NCBI RefSeq assembly: GCF_018614055.1
Contig: NZ_JAGGPB010000004.1
Span: forward strand, 310,001-374,000
Direction: 5' to 3'
From: Streptomyces sp. ISL-98
GTDB lineage: Bacteria > Actinomycetota > Actinomycetes > Streptomycetales > Streptomycetaceae
DNA length: 64,000 nt
The position numbers and the translations under genes are program-made. Shown piece by piece: positions 1-9,599 of the stretch (position 1 is its first letter; the number at the start of each line of letters is the position of its first letter). The notes under the pieces were generated by a model. It was not told the DNA's origin, searched no databases, and was given only the letters and a program-made list of their open reading frames with translations.

Positions 1-1037
1 GGACGCTTCTCGGCGACGATCCGGCCGTCGGCGCGCAGGGCGGCGACGATGGCGCTGCGCGCTTCGAGACGGTCGAGGCCCTGGAACGGCCCGTGCGCGG
101 TGATGACGGCCCGCTCGTCCATCACGGCCAGGTTGGGCAGCCCGTGCCGCTGGCCGATCTCGAAGTCGTTCGGGTCGTGGGCCGGGGTGACCTTGACGGC
201 ACCCGTGCCGAACTCGGGGTCGACGTGCTCGTCGGCGACGACCGGGATACGGCGGCCGGTGAGCGGCAGCTCGATCTCGGTCCCGACGAGGTGGGCGTAC
301 CGCTCGTCGTCGGGGTGGACGGCGACGGCGGTGTCACCGAGCATCGTCTCGGCGCGGGTCGTCGCGACGACGATCTCGGTTTCGCCCGAGCCGTACCGGA
401 TGGAGACGAGCTCGCCGTCGTCCTCCTGGTACTCGACCTCGATGTCGGAGATGGCCGTCAGGCAGCGCGGGCACCAGTTGATGATGCGCTCGGCGCGGTA
501 GATCAGCTCGTCGTCGTACAGCTTCTTGAAGATCGTCTGGACGGCCTTGGACAGGCCCTCGTCCATGGTGAACCGCTCGCGCGACCAGGCGACACCGTCG
601 CCGAGGCGCTTCATCTGCCCGGAGATCTGGCCCCCGGACTCGTCCTTCCACTGCCAGACGCGTTCGACGAACGCCTCGCGCCCCAGGTCGTGGCGGGACT
701 TGCCCTCCTTGGCGAGCTCGCGCTCGACGACGTTCTGGGTGGCGATACCGGCGTGGTCCATGCCGGGCTGCCACAGCGTCTCGTACCCCTGCATGCGCTT
801 ACGGCGCGTAAGGGCATCGATCAGGGTGTGCTCGAAGGCGTGCCCCAGGTGGAGGCTGCCGGTGACGTTGGGCGGCGGGATGACGACGGTGAACGGCTCT
901 TTGTCGCTCTTCTCGTCGGCTTCGAAGTAACCGCGTTCTACCCAGCGCTCGTACAGCTTCCCCTCTACTTCGGCCGGCGCGTACTGGGTCGGCAGTTCGG
1001 GGGTGGCTGCTGGCTGCTGCTGAGAGTTCTCGGTCAC
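1..1037 (-). CDS. valS: Valyl-tRNA synthetase, N-terminal part (runs off left edge)
   Basis: Charges tRNA-Val with valine in the cytoplasm. Reading leftward from a GTG at 1037 gives about 345 residues without a stop, so the gene continues beyond position 1 and the 3' part, including the KMSKS loop, is missing. Class I synthetase features are visible: the [14 protein letters not shown] segment with the HIGH-type motif (HLGH), then [12 protein letters not shown], and an editing-domain start with the [12 protein letters not shown] and [12 protein letters not shown] segments, which are diagnostic for ValRS. The first 15 or so residues are a Gln/Pro-rich lead-in that contributes no motif. The divergent gene at 1173 leaves a 135-base spacer that should hold both promoters. 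Confidence 0.96.
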   Translation of the reverse strand, partial: MTENSQQQPAATPELPTQYAPAEVEGKLYERWVERGYFEADEKSDKEPFTVVIPPPNVTGSLHLGHAFEHTLIDALTRRKRMQGYETLWQPGMDHAGIATQNVVERELAKEGKSRHDLGREAFVERVWQWKDESGGQISGQMKRLGDGVAWSRERFTMDEGLSKAVQTIFKKLYDDELIYRAERIINWCPRCLTAISDIEVEYQEDDGELVSIRYGSGETEIVVATTRAETMLGDTAVAVHPDDERYAHLVGTEIELPLTGRRIPVVADEHVDPEFGTGAVKVTPAHDPNDFEIGQRHGLPNLAVMDERAVITAHGPFQGLDRLEARSAIVAALRADGRIVAEKR

Positions 1038-1172
1038 GGGCTCAGTTTACGGGCGTCACAGCCCCGTACCGAAACCGGATTGTTGGTAACGGTGAGCCCC
1101 CCGCCGTCCCATGATGATGACGGTTCCGTCAGGATGTTCGGAACGCATAAGCATCTGGAGGGGAACCCAGTA

Positions 1173-2144
1173 ATGAGTTACAACCAGCCGGGCCCGTACG
1201 GCGGGCAGCAGCCTCAGCAGCCCGGCCCCTACGGCCAGCAGCCGCCGCAGGGCCAGCCGAACCCGTACGGACAGCAGCCCCCGCAGGGCCAGCCCGGCTA
1301 CGGCTACCCGCAGCAGGCCCCGCCGCCCCAGGGCTATGGCTACCCCCAGCAGGCCCAGCAGCCGCCCTACGGCCACCCCCAACAGCCGGGCCCCTACGGC
1401 CAGCAGCCCCAGTACCCGGGCGGCATGGTCCCGCCCCCGCCGGGCGCCCCGAAGAAGAAGACGGGCCTGATCGTGGGCGCGGTGATTGTGGCGCTGGCGG
1501 TTGTGGGTGGTGGTGTCTGGTACTTCACCGCAGGTGCCGGCGGTTCCGACCTCGCGGACGACGGCCCGCACAAGCTGACGACTCCGGCGACGGTGCTCGG
1601 CGGCGAGTACAAGCGCCTGGGCAAGGGGTCCGGCGAGTCCGAGACGACCCCGAAGGACGAGAAGGAACTCGCCGCCCTGGGGATCAAGAACGGGCACCCC
1701 ACCGGGGCCAGTTACTCGACCGCGGACTTGAGCAAGTTCGACCCCACTGACCCCACAGCGCTCGAGGACATGAAGACGGCCAAGTCCCTGAATGTCTTCG
1801 GGACCTGGGGCGAGATCAGCGACCCCGAGAACACCTTGGACCTCCAATTCGCCAAGATGAAGGAAGAGTCCCAGAAGAACGCAGGGAAGCCGAACGCCAC
1901 CAAGCTGATCGGTGACCCCGAGGAAGTCTCCCCGGACGGCTTCGACAGCGGCATCATGAAGTGCCAGAACTTCGAGGGCAAGGACGCCGCCACCGGGCAG
2001 AACCGGACGAGCGTGATGTGCCTGTGGGCCGACTACAGCACGTTCGCGCTGGTCATGGCCGATGACAGGGCGAAGCCCCCGACCATGGACGAAACGGCCG
2101 ATCTCGCCGCCAAGCTCCGGGCGGAAATCCGCATCAAGCAGTAG
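1173..2144 (+). CDS. Pro/Gln/Gly/Tyr-rich single-pass membrane protein, unknown function
   Basis: A 323-residue protein I do not recognise by name. ATG 1173 has a GGAGGGG ribosome site about 9 bases upstream. Residues 1-95 are low complexity, built from repeats such as [13 protein letters not shown] and [11 protein letters not shown] stretch (about 94-96) then precedes one hydrophobic segment ([21 protein letters not shown]). The remaining 200 or so residues are hydrophilic and charged, with two cysteines, and by the positive-inside rule should lie outside the cell. This architecture (disordered cytoplasmic PQ-rich tail, one helix, extracellular domain) is common in Streptomyces proteins of unknown role. 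It is transcribed away from valS and toward clpX, sharing a terminator with clpX. Confidence 0.85.
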   Translation: MSYNQPGPYGGQQPQQPGPYGQQPPQGQPNPYGQQPPQGQPGYGYPQQAPPPQGYGYPQQAQQPPYGHPQQPGPYGQQPQYPGGMVPPPPGAPKKKTGLIVGAVIVALAVVGGGVWYFTAGAGGSDLADDGPHKLTTPATVLGGEYKRLGKGSGESETTPKDEKELAALGIKNGHPTGASYSTADLSKFDPTDPTALEDMKTAKSLNVFGTWGEISDPENTLDLQFAKMKEESQKNAGKPNATKLIGDPEEVSPDGFDSGIMKCQNFEGKDAATGQNRTSVMCLWADYSTFALVMADDRAKPPTMDETADLAAKLRAEIRIKQ

Positions 2145-2161
2145 TGGCTGCCCCCAACGCA

Positions 2162-2200
2162 AAGGGGCGCCCCGCCAGTTGGACTGGCCGGGCGCCCCTT
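2162..2200. terminator. Bidirectional hairpin terminator between convergent genes
   Basis: An 18-base stem (2162-2179 with 2183-2200) has one mismatch and a 3-base loop. Its ends read AAGGGG and CCCCTT, so each strand gives a short U run. It sits 17 bases past the stop of the membrane protein and 22 bases past the clpX stop. Confidence 0.8.
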
Positions 2201-2222
2201 CGGCGTTCGTACGTCGCAACCG

Positions 2223-3515
2223 CTACGCGCTCTTCTCGTGGCGGCCGTCGTTCTTGATGATGCGCGGCTCTCGCGGGACCAGCGTCGGGTTCACGTTGTT
2301 GTGGACCACGTCCGCCGTGATGACGACACGCGCCACGTCCTTGCGGGACGGGACCTCGTACATCACCGACATCAGGACCTCCTCCATGATCGCGCGCAAG
2401 CCCCGCGCGCCCGTCTGGCGGAGGATCGCCTGGTCCGCGATCGCTTCCAGCGCCTCGCGCTCGAATTCCAGCTCCACGCCGTCGAGTTCGAAGAGGCGCT
2501 CGTACTGCTTCACCAGCGCGTTGCGCGGCTCGATCAGGATCTGGAGGAGCGCTTCGCGGTCCAGGTTGTGGACCGAGGTCAGCACCGGGAGGCGGCCGAT
2601 GAACTCGGGGATCATCCCGAACTTCACCAGGTCCTCCGGCATGACCTCCTGGAACTGGTCGCTCGCCGCGATCTCCCGCTTGGAGCGGATCGTCGCGCCG
2701 AAGCCGATGCCCTTCGCGCCCGCACGCGACTCGATGATCTTCTCCAGACCGGAGAACGCGCCGCCCACGATGAACAGCACGTTCGTCGTGTCGATCTGGA
2801 TGAACTCCTGGTGCGGGTGCTTGCGGCCGCCCTGCGGCGGGACCGACGCCGTCGTGCCCTCGAGGATCTTCAGGAGCGCTTGCTGTACGCCCTCGCCCGA
2901 CACGTCGCGCGTGATCGACGGGTTCTCGCTCTTGCGGGCGACCTTGTCGATCTCGTCGATGTAGATGATCCCGGTCTCGGCCTTCTTGACGTCGTAGTCG
3001 GCGGCCTGGATCAGTTTCAGGAGGATGTTCTCCACGTCCTCGCCGACATAACCCGCCTCCGTCAGCGCCGTCGCGTCGGCGATGGCGAACGGGACGTTGA
3101 GCATCCGGGCGAGTGTCTGGGCCAGCAGCGTCTTGCCGGAGCCCGTGGGGCCCAGCAGGAGGATGTTGGACTTGGCCAGTTCGATCGCGTCGTCGCGGCC
3201 CGCGCCGCCGCCGTTCTCGCCGGCCTGGACGCGCTTGTAGTGGTTGTACACCGCTACCGAGAGGGCCTTCTTGGCCGGCTCCTGGCCGACTACGTACCCT
3301 TCGAGGAATTCGTAGATCTCCCGCGGCTTGGGGAGTTCCTCCCACCGCACCTCGGAGGTCTCTGCGAGCTCCTCCTCGATGATCTCGTTGCAGAGGTCGA
3401 TGCACTCGTCGCAGATGTACACACCGGGACCTGCGATGAGCTTCTTCACCTGCTTCTGGCTCTTCCCGCAGAACGAGCACTTGAGCAGGTCGCCGCCATC
3501 ACCGATGCGTGCCAC
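2223..3515 (-). CDS. clpX: ATP-dependent Clp protease, unfoldase subunit ClpX
   Basis: AAA+ unfoldase that recognises tagged substrates and threads them into ClpP. The 430-residue length is normal. An N-terminal zinc-binding domain has Cys13, Cys16, Cys35 and Cys38. Walker A is GPTGSGKT (about 122-129), Walker B is IIYIDEIDK, the pore loop is GYVG, and the IGFGATI segment matches the IGF loop that docks on ClpP. A GARGLR sensor-2 segment is near the C-terminus. The start ATG 3515 is fixed by the conserved [16 protein letters not shown] opening. It lies downstream of clpP1-clpP2 but is separated by 148 bases containing a hairpin, so it probably has its own promoter. Confidence 0.98.
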   Translation of the reverse strand: MARIGDGGDLLKCSFCGKSQKQVKKLIAGPGVYICDECIDLCNEIIEEELAETSEVRWEELPKPREIYEFLEGYVVGQEPAKKALSVAVYNHYKRVQAGENGGGAGRDDAIELAKSNILLLGPTGSGKTLLAQTLARMLNVPFAIADATALTEAGYVGEDVENILLKLIQAADYDVKKAETGIIYIDEIDKVARKSENPSITRDVSGEGVQQALLKILEGTTASVPPQGGRKHPHQEFIQIDTTNVLFIVGGAFSGLEKIIESRAGAKGIGFGATIRSKREIAASDQFQEVMPEDLVKFGMIPEFIGRLPVLTSVHNLDREALLQILIEPRNALVKQYERLFELDGVELEFEREALEAIADQAILRQTGARGLRAIMEEVLMSVMYEVPSRKDVARVVITADVVHNNVNPTLVPREPRIIKNDGRHEKSA

Positions 3516-3607
3516 GAGGTGCTTCCCCTTCGCCTGGGAGACGCCACGTTCAGCGTCTCCTGGTGCCTCATATCCGACGGTACCTTGCCTGGCCCCCCGT
3601 TCGGGCC

Positions 3608-3649
3608 CCCCTTGGCACGGTTCACATTGACGTGCTCTGTGCCAAGGGG
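3608..3649. terminator. Hairpin between clpP2 and clpX
   Basis: Perfect 11-base inverted repeat CCCCTTGGCAC (3608-3618) and GTGCCAAGGGG (3639-3649) around a 20-base loop, 14 bases beyond the clpP2 stop. It most likely ends or attenuates the clpP1-clpP2 transcript before clpX. There is no strong T tract. Confidence 0.6.
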
Positions 3650-3663
3650 CTGGCTGCCACGCG

Positions 3664-4338
3664 TCAAACGGCCATGGCCGGCACGTTCTTGCGCGTGGAC
3701 ACGATCTGGTCGATCAGGCCGTAACCGAGAGCGTCTTCGGCGGTGAGGATCTTGTCGCGCTCGATGTCGTCGCGGATCTTCTCGATCGGGGTGGTGGAGT
3801 GCTTCGCCAGCATCTCCTCCAGCTGCGAGCGCATCCGGAGGATCTCCCGGGCCGCGATCTCCAGGTCGGAGAGCTGCTCACGGCCGGTCTGCGAAGACGG
3901 CTGGTGGATCAGGACACGCGCGTTCGGCAGCGCCATCCGCTTGCCCGGCGTACCGGCGGCGAGCAGCACGGCCGCGGCGGAGGCCGCCTGGCCCATGCAG
4001 ACCGTCTGGATGTCCGGCTTCACGAACTGCATCGTGTCGTAGATGGCCGTGAGGGCCGTGAACGAGCCGCCGGGGCTGTTGATGTAGATCGAGATGTCGC
4101 GGTCCGGGTCCATCGACTCCAGGCACAGCAGCTGCGCCATGACGTCGTTGGCGGAGGCGTCGTCGATCTGCACGCCGAGGAAGATCACGCGCTCCTCGAA
4201 GAGCTTCGCGTACGGGTCGTACTCGCGCACGCCCTGCGAAGTGCGCTCGACGAAGCGCGGGACGATGTAGCGGTTGTCCACCTGCGGGCCGGTGTAGAGG
4301 CCGTTCGCGGAGAAGTTGTTCATGTGGGTGTTCACCAT
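3664..4338 (-). CDS. clpP2: ATP-dependent Clp protease proteolytic subunit 2
   Basis: Serine protease subunit that forms the tetradecameric Clp chamber together with ClpP1. Numbered from ATG 4338 (224 residues), the triad is Ser120 (MGQAAS), His145 (LIHQ) and Asp195 (IERDKIL). The [19 protein letters not shown] opening is typical of actinobacterial ClpP2, whose N-terminal tail is longer than that of ClpP1. An alternative ATG at 4323 (MNNFSANG) would give 219 residues and has an AGGATGG stretch 12 bases upstream, so the start is uncertain. The gene begins 43 bases after the clpP1 stop, consistent with a clpP1-clpP2 operon. Confidence 0.96.
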   Translation of the reverse strand: MVNTHMNNFSANGLYTGPQVDNRYIVPRFVERTSQGVREYDPYAKLFEERVIFLGVQIDDASANDVMAQLLCLESMDPDRDISIYINSPGGSFTALTAIYDTMQFVKPDIQTVCMGQAASAAAVLLAAGTPGKRMALPNARVLIHQPSSQTGREQLSDLEIAAREILRMRSQLEEMLAKHSTTPIEKIRDDIERDKILTAEDALGYGLIDQIVSTRKNVPAMAV

Positions 4339-4381
4339 CCTGGTGGCGTTCGGTGGGCTGGGGAGGCTCGGCTGGGGGGGA

Positions 4382-4999
4382 TCAGGCCCCGGTGCCGCCG
4401 CCGCCCGGAACGCCCGAGGCAGTGGCCATGATCGAGTCGATGAGGCCGTACTCGACGGCCTCCTCCGCGGTGTACCAGCGGTCGCGGTCACCGTCACGGA
4501 TGATCGTCTCGACGGTCTGGCCGGAGTGCCTGGCGGTGATCTCGGCCATGCGCTTCTTCGTACGGAGCAGCTGCTCGGCCTGGATCTTGATGTCGGAGGC
4601 GGTACCGCCCAGGCCGGCCGAGCCCTGGTGCATCAGGATGTCGGTGTTGGGGAGCGCGAAGCGCTTGCCCGCGGTGCCACCGGTCAGCAGGAACTGGCCC
4701 ATCGAGGCCGCCATGCCCATGCCGATGGTGACGACGTCGTTCGGGATGTACTGCATGGTGTCGTAGACCGCCATGCCCGCCGTCACCGAGCCGCCGGGGC
4801 TGTTGATGTACAGGAAGATGTCCTTGTCCGGATCCGCGGCAAGGAGCAGCAGCTGCGCGGTGATCTTGTTGGCGATGTCATCGTCGACCTGCTGGCCGAG
4901 GAAGATGATCCGCTCGCCGAGCAGCCGGTTGTAGACCTGGTCGCCGAGGCCTCCACCGATGGACGGCTCACCCGCGGCGTAGGGCATCAGATTCGTCAC
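4382..4999 (-). CDS. clpP1: ATP-dependent Clp protease proteolytic subunit 1
   Basis: First gene of the clpP1-clpP2 operon and partner of ClpP2 in the mixed protease core. It has 205 residues from GTG 4999, with AGGTG upstream. The catalytic triad is Ser99 (GMGMAASM), His124 (LMHQGS) and Asp173 (DRDRW). The INSPGG oxyanion segment and the handle helix region ([13 protein letters not shown]) are intact. A ClgR-type operator lies 131 bases upstream, indicating activation of the operon by ClgR. The gene is separated from tig by 228 bases and a terminator, so it should be transcribed independently. Confidence 0.97.
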   Translation of the reverse strand: MTNLMPYAAGEPSIGGGLGDQVYNRLLGERIIFLGQQVDDDIANKITAQLLLLAADPDKDIFLYINSPGGSVTAGMAVYDTMQYIPNDVVTIGMGMAASMGQFLLTGGTAGKRFALPNTDILMHQGSAGLGGTASDIKIQAEQLLRTKKRMAEITARHSGQTVETIIRDGDRDRWYTAEEAVEYGLIDSIMATASGVPGGGGTGA

Positions 5000-5129
5000 G
5001 TTTACACCTGCTCGTCTCTGACGGCTCCGGCCGTCTCAGCGTCTTTGTACCGAAGGGCGGGGACTCCCCACTCTCCTCTTCATGGACCCTAACGCGCAGG
5101 TGGGACAACGCCATCCCGGTTCCCGAACT

Positions 5130-5143
5130 GTTCGCTGGGAGCG
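5130..5143. promoter_or_regulatory. ClgR-type operator upstream of clpP1
   Basis: GTTCGC-TGGGA-GCG matches exactly the ClgR consensus GTTCGC-N5-GCG known for actinobacterial clp genes. It lies between tig and clpP1, 131 bases before the clpP1 start. No other exact copy was noticed near clpX. Confidence 0.75.
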
Positions 5144-5174
5144 CAAGGTACGGGCCCGTACCCACGTACGACAG

Positions 5175-5205
5175 CGGGCCCGGACGCATGACGCGTCCGG
5201 GCCCG
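5175..5205 (-). terminator. Terminator of tig
   Basis: Perfect 13-base stem CGGGCCCGGACGC (5175-5187) and its complement (5193-5205) with a 5-base loop. It starts 22 bases past the tig stop and lies upstream of the clpP1 promoter region. Confidence 0.8.
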
Positions 5206-5227
5206 TTGCAGGAGATCAGGCTGAAGC

Positions 5228-6628
5228 TCAGGCCTCAGTCTTGTCCTCGCCCTCGGAGGACTTGTCCTCGCCCTCGGCGACGGCCTCGACCGTCTCGACG
5301 GCGGTCTCGACCTCGTCCTCGTCCTCGAGCTCGACTGCCTCACCGTTGGTGTCGACGACCTTGGCGGCCTCGACGACCACCGCGAGCGCCTTGCCGCGGG
5401 CGACCTCGCCGACGAGCATCGGCACCTGGCCACCCTCGACGACGGCCTGGGCGAACTGGTCGGGGCTCATGCCGGAGGACTGCGCACGCCGCATGAGGTG
5501 CTCGGTGAGCTCCTCCTGGTTGACGTTCAGCTTCTCCTTGTTGACGAGCTCATCGAGGATGAACTGCGTCTTGATGCCCTTGACGGCCTGCTCGCTGAGC
5601 TCGGCGTCGAACTCCTCGGCCGTCTTGCCCTGGATCTCGAGGTACTTCTCGATGTCCAGGCCCATCTGGCCGAGCTGGTGGTGCTCCAGGTTGTGCTTGC
5701 GGGTCTTGACCTCGTCCGCGAGAAGCTTCTCGGGGATCGGGACCTCGACCAGCTCGAGCAGCTTGTCGAGGACACGCTCCTGAGCCTGCGTGGCCTGGTC
5801 GTACTGCTTCATGTTCTCGAGGCGCTTGCGGCTGTCGGCCTTGAGCTCGTCCAGCGTGTCGAACTCGCTCGCCATCTGCGCGAAGTCGTCGTCCAGCTCG
5901 GGCAGCTCACGGGCGGCGACCGCGGTGACCTTGACGGTGACCTCGGCTTCCTTGCCCTCGGCGCTGCCGCCCTTGAGCGAGGAGGTGAAGGTGGCCTCGC
6001 CACCGGCCTCCAGGCCGGCCACGGCCTCGTCGATGCCGTCGAGAAGCTCGCCGGAACCGATGGTGTACGAAACACCCTCGGCGACGCCGTCCTCGAGGAC
6101 CTCGCCCTCGACCTTGGCCTCGAGGTCGATCGTCACGACGTCGCCCTCGGCGGCGGCACGCTCGACCGGGTTCGTGGAGGCGAAGCGCGCGCGCAGCTCC
6201 TCCACGGCCTTGTCGACGTCCTCGTCGGTGACCTCGACCGCGTCGACCTCGACCTCGATGCCGGAGTAGTCCGGGATCTCGATCGTCGGGCGGATGTCCA
6301 CCTCGGCGGTGAACGACAGCAGCTCGCCGTCCTTCAGCTCGGTGATGTCGACGTCGGGCTGGCCGAGAACGTTCAGCTCACCCTCGTTGACAGCCTCGGT
6401 GTAGAACTTCGGAAGGGCGTCGTTGACGGCCTCCTCCAGCACAGCACCACGGCCGAACCGCTGGTCGATGACTCGGTTCGGGATCTTGCCCTTACGGAAG
6501 CCCTTCACCGTGACCTGCTGGTTGATCTTCTTGTACGCCGCGTCGAGGCTGTCCTTGAGCTCCTCGAAGGGCACCTCAATGCTGAGCCGAACCCGGGTCG
6601 GGTTCAGGGTCTCCACGGCGCTCTTCAC
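5228..6628 (-). CDS. tig: Trigger factor (ribosome-associated chaperone and prolyl isomerase)
   Basis: Binds the ribosome near the exit tunnel and shields nascent chains; it also catalyses Xaa-Pro isomerisation. It has 466 residues from GTG 6628, with GGAG eight bases upstream. The ribosome-binding signature [17 protein letters not shown] lies near residues 43-60. A PPIase (FKBP-like) domain follows (roughly 160-245, with [14 protein letters not shown]), then the helical chaperone region. The C-terminal 40 or so residues are a strongly acidic low-complexity tail, longer than in E. coli but usual in Streptomyces. It lies upstream of the clpP operon, the common bacterial arrangement of tig beside clp genes. 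Confidence 0.97.
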   Translation of the reverse strand: MKSAVETLNPTRVRLSIEVPFEELKDSLDAAYKKINQQVTVKGFRKGKIPNRVIDQRFGRGAVLEEAVNDALPKFYTEAVNEGELNVLGQPDVDITELKDGELLSFTAEVDIRPTIEIPDYSGIEVEVDAVEVTDEDVDKAVEELRARFASTNPVERAAAEGDVVTIDLEAKVEGEVLEDGVAEGVSYTIGSGELLDGIDEAVAGLEAGGEATFTSSLKGGSAEGKEAEVTVKVTAVAARELPELDDDFAQMASEFDTLDELKADSRKRLENMKQYDQATQAQERVLDKLLELVEVPIPEKLLADEVKTRKHNLEHHQLGQMGLDIEKYLEIQGKTAEEFDAELSEQAVKGIKTQFILDELVNKEKLNVNQEELTEHLMRRAQSSGMSPDQFAQAVVEGGQVPMLVGEVARGKALAVVVEAAKVVDTNGEAVELEDEDEVETAVETVEAVAEGEDKSSEGEDKTEA

Positions 6629-6814
6629 GGTTCGGTCTCCTTGGTGGCTGACATCTGGGGTTCTGCTGGGCCGCGCGGGAGGCGGCTTCGCCGATCGGGC
6701 CCGGCACATCAGACACACGGGCACGCAGATTGCATAGTAACGGCAAGGAGGAAGACTCCCACAACGCGATCATGAATCGGGATCGGGTGGGATCAGGCAA
6801 GATCGTGCTGGTAA

Positions 6815-6891
6815 TGGTCGGGGTGGCCGGATTCGAACCGACGACCTTCCGCTCCCAAAGCGGACGCGCTACCAAGCTGCGCCACACCCCG
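6815..6891 (-). tRNA. tRNA-Pro (anticodon TGG)
   Basis: Reading leftward from 6891, acceptor CGGGGTG pairs with CACCCCG (6825-6819). The anticodon loop is TTTGGGA, giving TGG, and the T loop contains GGTTCGAATCC. A 3' CCA is encoded (6817-6815). All stems pair well. Confidence 0.97.
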
Positions 6892-7031
6892 TCGGTGCGA
6901 CACGTAGGGTACATGCCCGCAGAGAGTGCGGCCGCAGGTTTACCGAGGGCGTTAGCGGGTGTGCACCGGCGGCCCCGGACCCGCTACGATGCTTCTCGTG
7001 CCGCGGTCACCTGACCTGCGGTGCGACATGT

Positions 7032-7105
7032 GCGGGCGTAGCTCAATGGTAGAGCCCTAGTCTTCCAAACTAGCTACGCGGGTTCGATTCCCGTCGCCCG
7101 CTCCA
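7032..7105 (+). tRNA. tRNA-Gly (anticodon TCC)
   Basis: Acceptor GCGGGCG (7032-7038) pairs with CGCCCGC (7095-7101). The D loop is GCTCAATGGTAGAGC, the anticodon loop is CTTCCAA giving TCC, and the T arm is CGGGTTCGATTCCCG. CCA is encoded at 7103-7105. It is divergent from tRNA-Pro. Confidence 0.97.
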
Positions 7106-7108
7106 CGG

Positions 7109-7160
7109 CCTCCGGCCCGGCTCGGTGATTACGTCACCAGGCCGGGCCGGAGGTTTTTTT
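7109..7160 (+). terminator. Intrinsic terminator of tRNA-Gly
   Basis: Perfect 13-base stem CCTCCGGCCCGGC (7109-7121) with its complement (7141-7153), plus an inner GGTGA/TCACC pairing, followed directly by seven T residues. This is one of the few terminators here with a true T tract. Confidence 0.9.
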
Positions 7161-7192
7161 GCGCTCCAGAAGCTGTGGAAGCCGCTCAAGCG

Positions 7193-7387
7193 CTAGAAGC
7201 TGATCTGGTTGATGGTGTCCGCTATCGAGTCCAGGAAGCGATTGATCGACGGCGCCATCCCGGTGGACGCGAGGAAGAAGCCGAAGAGCACGGCCACCAC
7301 CGCTGGTCCCGCCTTGATCGAGCCCCCTCGGATCAACACCACGAGGACGATCGCCAACAGAAGCACCACAGACAGTGAAATGGCCAC
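7193..7387 (-). CDS. Small two-helix membrane protein, unknown function
   Basis: A 64-residue protein from GTG 7387. The N-terminal half is one hydrophobic helix (AISLSVVLLLAIVLVVLIRGG). A second hydrophobic stretch follows (GPAVVAVLFGFFLASTGMA), ending in an amphipathic tail (PSINRFLDSIADTINQISF). I recall similar small proteins near the tRNA-Gly gene of other Streptomyces but cannot name a function. It stands alone, convergent with tRNA-Gly across the terminator. Coding potential is supported by its composition and by the absence of a competing frame. Confidence 0.65.
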   Translation of the reverse strand: MAISLSVVLLLAIVLVVLIRGGSIKAGPAVVAVLFGFFLASTGMAPSINRFLDSIADTINQISF

Positions 7388-7929
7388 AACTGATCACACC
7401 CTTGGTCGGTCCGCCTTGCCGGCCCGGGAGCGAACGACCCGGCGCACTCCCGCAGGCACCATCGTGCCACCAACTCACCAGTGGTGGCTGCCGGGTGACG
7501 GAACGTCCGTGGCCGGTTCGCGCCGCGGTGGCCCCCAGCGCGCACAACCCGGCGCGGGCGCCGCACATGCGCGCGGCCAAATCGCCACCGGAGCGCCTCC
7601 TGAGCGCCACTGAATTGATCCGCCACGCGCGGGAGTTAATACGTCGTGATCGTTTCCGCTCCCACACATATTGTTCGCAGGAAATTCGAATAGCCGGGCA
7701 GTGCACATCCGATGGGGTCGATATAGGCCCAATGAACAGGACATATCACCAGAGTCGCCCGATGGCGGTATGCACCATTTAAGTGGGATGAATTGGGCCA
7801 TACGAGGGCGAACATGTGAGTCACGTCATAAGAGCGCATCACTATGTCGACTTCCCGTGAGCGGGGTACCCGAGCGAATAGGAGATCGTCGAGAACGACG
7901 TTTTACGAAATCCATCGGGCGACGCTAGG
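7388..7929. other. 542-base intergenic region, lower GC
   Basis: No convincing gene. Bases about 7620-7930 are visibly richer in A and T than the neighbourhood, as expected for a promoter region of the acyltransferase gene at 7930. TGAGTCA occurs near 7817. Short reading frames here have no recognisable protein character. Confidence 0.5.
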
Positions 7930-9135
7930 GTGCCTCAGATGTTTCACGCTCCGCACGGATATCAGAGGGCCCCGCTCCCCCCGGCCCGGGAGTTGGAGCC
8001 CGAAGCCCCCCCTGCACGGACCGGCGCGACCACCCCGCGGTCCGGGGCCGAAGCTGCTCCCGCATCCTCCGCTCCGGCAGCGAAGCAGCGCGACGCCTTC
8101 TTCGACAACGCCAAGTACCTGGCGATCGTTTTCGTGGCGATGGCACACATGTGGGAACCGGTGATGGACGGCAGCCGTGCCACCCGGGCGCTGTACATCG
8201 TGGTCTACAGCTTCCACATGCCTGCGTTCATCATCATCTCCGGCTACTTCTCGCGTGGCTTCGACATGAGCCCCAAGAAGATCCAGCGGCTGGTGACGGG
8301 CGTCGCCGTACCGTACGTAATCTTCGAGACCGCCTACACCTTCTTCAAGCGGTGGGCCGACGACCCGGACCAGTCGATCAGTCTGCTCGACCCCTGGTAC
8401 CTGACCTGGTTCCTGATCGCCCTGTTCTGCTGGCGGATCACCACCCCGCTGTGGCGCGTGATCAGGTACCCGCTGCCGGTCGCGCTCGGTATCGCTGTGC
8501 TCGCCTCCGTGACCCCCAATATCGGAGACGACCTCAACCTCCAGCGCGTACTGCAGTTCCTGCCGTTCTTCGTGCTGGGTCTGCTGCTCAAGCCGGAGCA
8601 CTTCCAGATGGTGCGGCGCCGCGAGGTCAGGCTGCTGGCGATCCCCGTCGTCCTGTGCACGCTGGTCTTCGCCTACTGGGCGGCCCCGCGGGTCGGGCTC
8701 GGGTGGTTCTACCACAGCAGCGCCTCGCAGCAGATCGGCGCACCGTGGTGGGCCGGGGTCGTCATGACCTTCGCCCTCTTCGGCTGCTCGCTGGTGCTGA
8801 CCGCCTGCTTCCTGTCCTGGGTCCCGCGCCGCAAGATGTGGTTCACGGTGCTCGGCGCCGGCACCCTCGGCGGCTATCTGCTGCACGGCTTCCTGGTGAA
8901 GGGCGCCGGTTACGCGGAACTCTTCGAGACCTACCCGTCGCTCTCGACCCCGCTCGGCGAGATCTTCGTGACGGTCGTGATGGCCGTCGCGGTCACGCTG
9001 CTCTGCACCCCGCCGGTGCGGCGGCTGTTCCGCTTCGCGATGGAGCCGGAGATGAACTGGGCCTTCCGCCGCGACGCGGTCGAGGTCGCCAGGCAGCGCG
9101 AGCACCGTCCCCAGCCGGCCGGGAAGAGCTCCTAG
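7930..9135 (+). CDS. Membrane acyltransferase, acyltransferase-3 family
   Basis: Predicted to move an acyl group onto a cell-surface glycan or small molecule; the acceptor cannot be told. It has 401 residues from GTG 7930. After a Pro-rich cytoplasmic lead of about 55 residues comes AKYLAIVFVAMAHMWEP, the first-helix motif with the conserved His of this family, then SFHMPAFIIISGYFSRGF. About ten hydrophobic segments follow to near residue 365, and the tail is polar. Related domains occur in OafA-type O-acetylases. Its TAG stop overlaps the stop of the convergent HD gene through a shared CTAG. Confidence 0.85.
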   Translation: MPQMFHAPHGYQRAPLPPARELEPEAPPARTGATTPRSGAEAAPASSAPAAKQRDAFFDNAKYLAIVFVAMAHMWEPVMDGSRATRALYIVVYSFHMPAFIIISGYFSRGFDMSPKKIQRLVTGVAVPYVIFETAYTFFKRWADDPDQSISLLDPWYLTWFLIALFCWRITTPLWRVIRYPLPVALGIAVLASVTPNIGDDLNLQRVLQFLPFFVLGLLLKPEHFQMVRRREVRLLAIPVVLCTLVFAYWAAPRVGLGWFYHSSASQQIGAPWWAGVVMTFALFGCSLVLTACFLSWVPRRKMWFTVLGAGTLGGYLLHGFLVKGAGYAELFETYPSLSTPLGEIFVTVVMAVAVTLLCTPPVRRLFRFAMEPEMNWAFRRDAVEVARQREHRPQPAGKSS

Positions 9136-9599
9136 GCCAGCCCCAGGAGGCGGCGTACCTCTGCATATTTGAGCGTGAGCCGGGCCCTGGTCGCCTCGTC
9201 GAGTACGGCGAGACGGCCGGGGTCCGCGTTGTGTGCGAGGTCCGCCTCCTTGACCAGCAGTGCGCCGGGGGTCGCGAGAATGCGGGCGGTGTACGTACGC
9301 AGGTCCTCCCCCGGGCGCTTGGTGACGGCCAGCACCATGTCTTTCACGGACTGCGGAAGTTCGGCCCGATCCAGCCAGGCGCGGGACAGCGCGTCGTCCT
9401 CCACGGAGTCGTGCAGCCAGCCCGCCGCGATCTGCTCGTCGGTGCCGCCCCGGGCCCGTACCCCCTCGGCGACCGCCTGAAGGTGCTCGGCGTACGGGCG
9501 CCCCGCCTTGTCGGTCTGCGCGGCGTGGGCCTCGCGGGCGATGGCTTCGACCTCGGCCAGGCTCAGATGCGTCATGGGTGCAGTCAAGCACCCCGTCAT
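9132..9599 (-). CDS. HD-domain phosphohydrolase, RelA/SpoT hydrolase-like
   Basis: Probably a metal-dependent phosphohydrolase related to the ppGpp hydrolase domain of RelA/SpoT and to small MESH1-like enzymes. The HDxxED motif is present (GWLHDSVEDD), as are an early AHAAQTDKAGRPYAEHL segment and the later KEADLAHNAD. It has 155 residues if translation begins at ATG 9599, which overlaps the TGA of the ABC ATPase as ATGA with a GAGG site about 10 bases upstream. A shorter start at 9575 (MTHLSLAEVEA, 147 residues) fits the domain better but sits immediately after a GGGTGC/GCACCC hairpin. No synthetase domain is present, so a housekeeping or signalling substrate is unproven. Confidence 0.82.
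   Translation of the reverse strand: MTGCLTAPMTHLSLAEVEAIAREAHAAQTDKAGRPYAEHLQAVAEGVRARGGTDEQIAAGWLHDSVEDDALSRAWLDRAELPQSVKDMVLAVTKRPGEDLRTYTARILATPGALLVKEADLAHNADPGRLAVLDEATRARLTLKYAEVRRLLGLA

Noticed and set aside
93-1172. Long forward frame running through valS into the membrane protein gene
   Set aside because: The first 360 residues are the antisense of valS; the real gene starts at ATG 1173 with a ribosome site and domain-like sequence.
1056-2219. 387-residue frame opposite the Pro/Gln-rich membrane protein
   Set aside because: Low-complexity Leu/Arg/Gly translation typical of the antisense strand of a GC-rich gene; no motif.
7434-7930. Several short frames upstream of the acyltransferase gene
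   Set aside because: Lower-GC promoter-like region; the frames overlap each other on both strands and lack codon bias.
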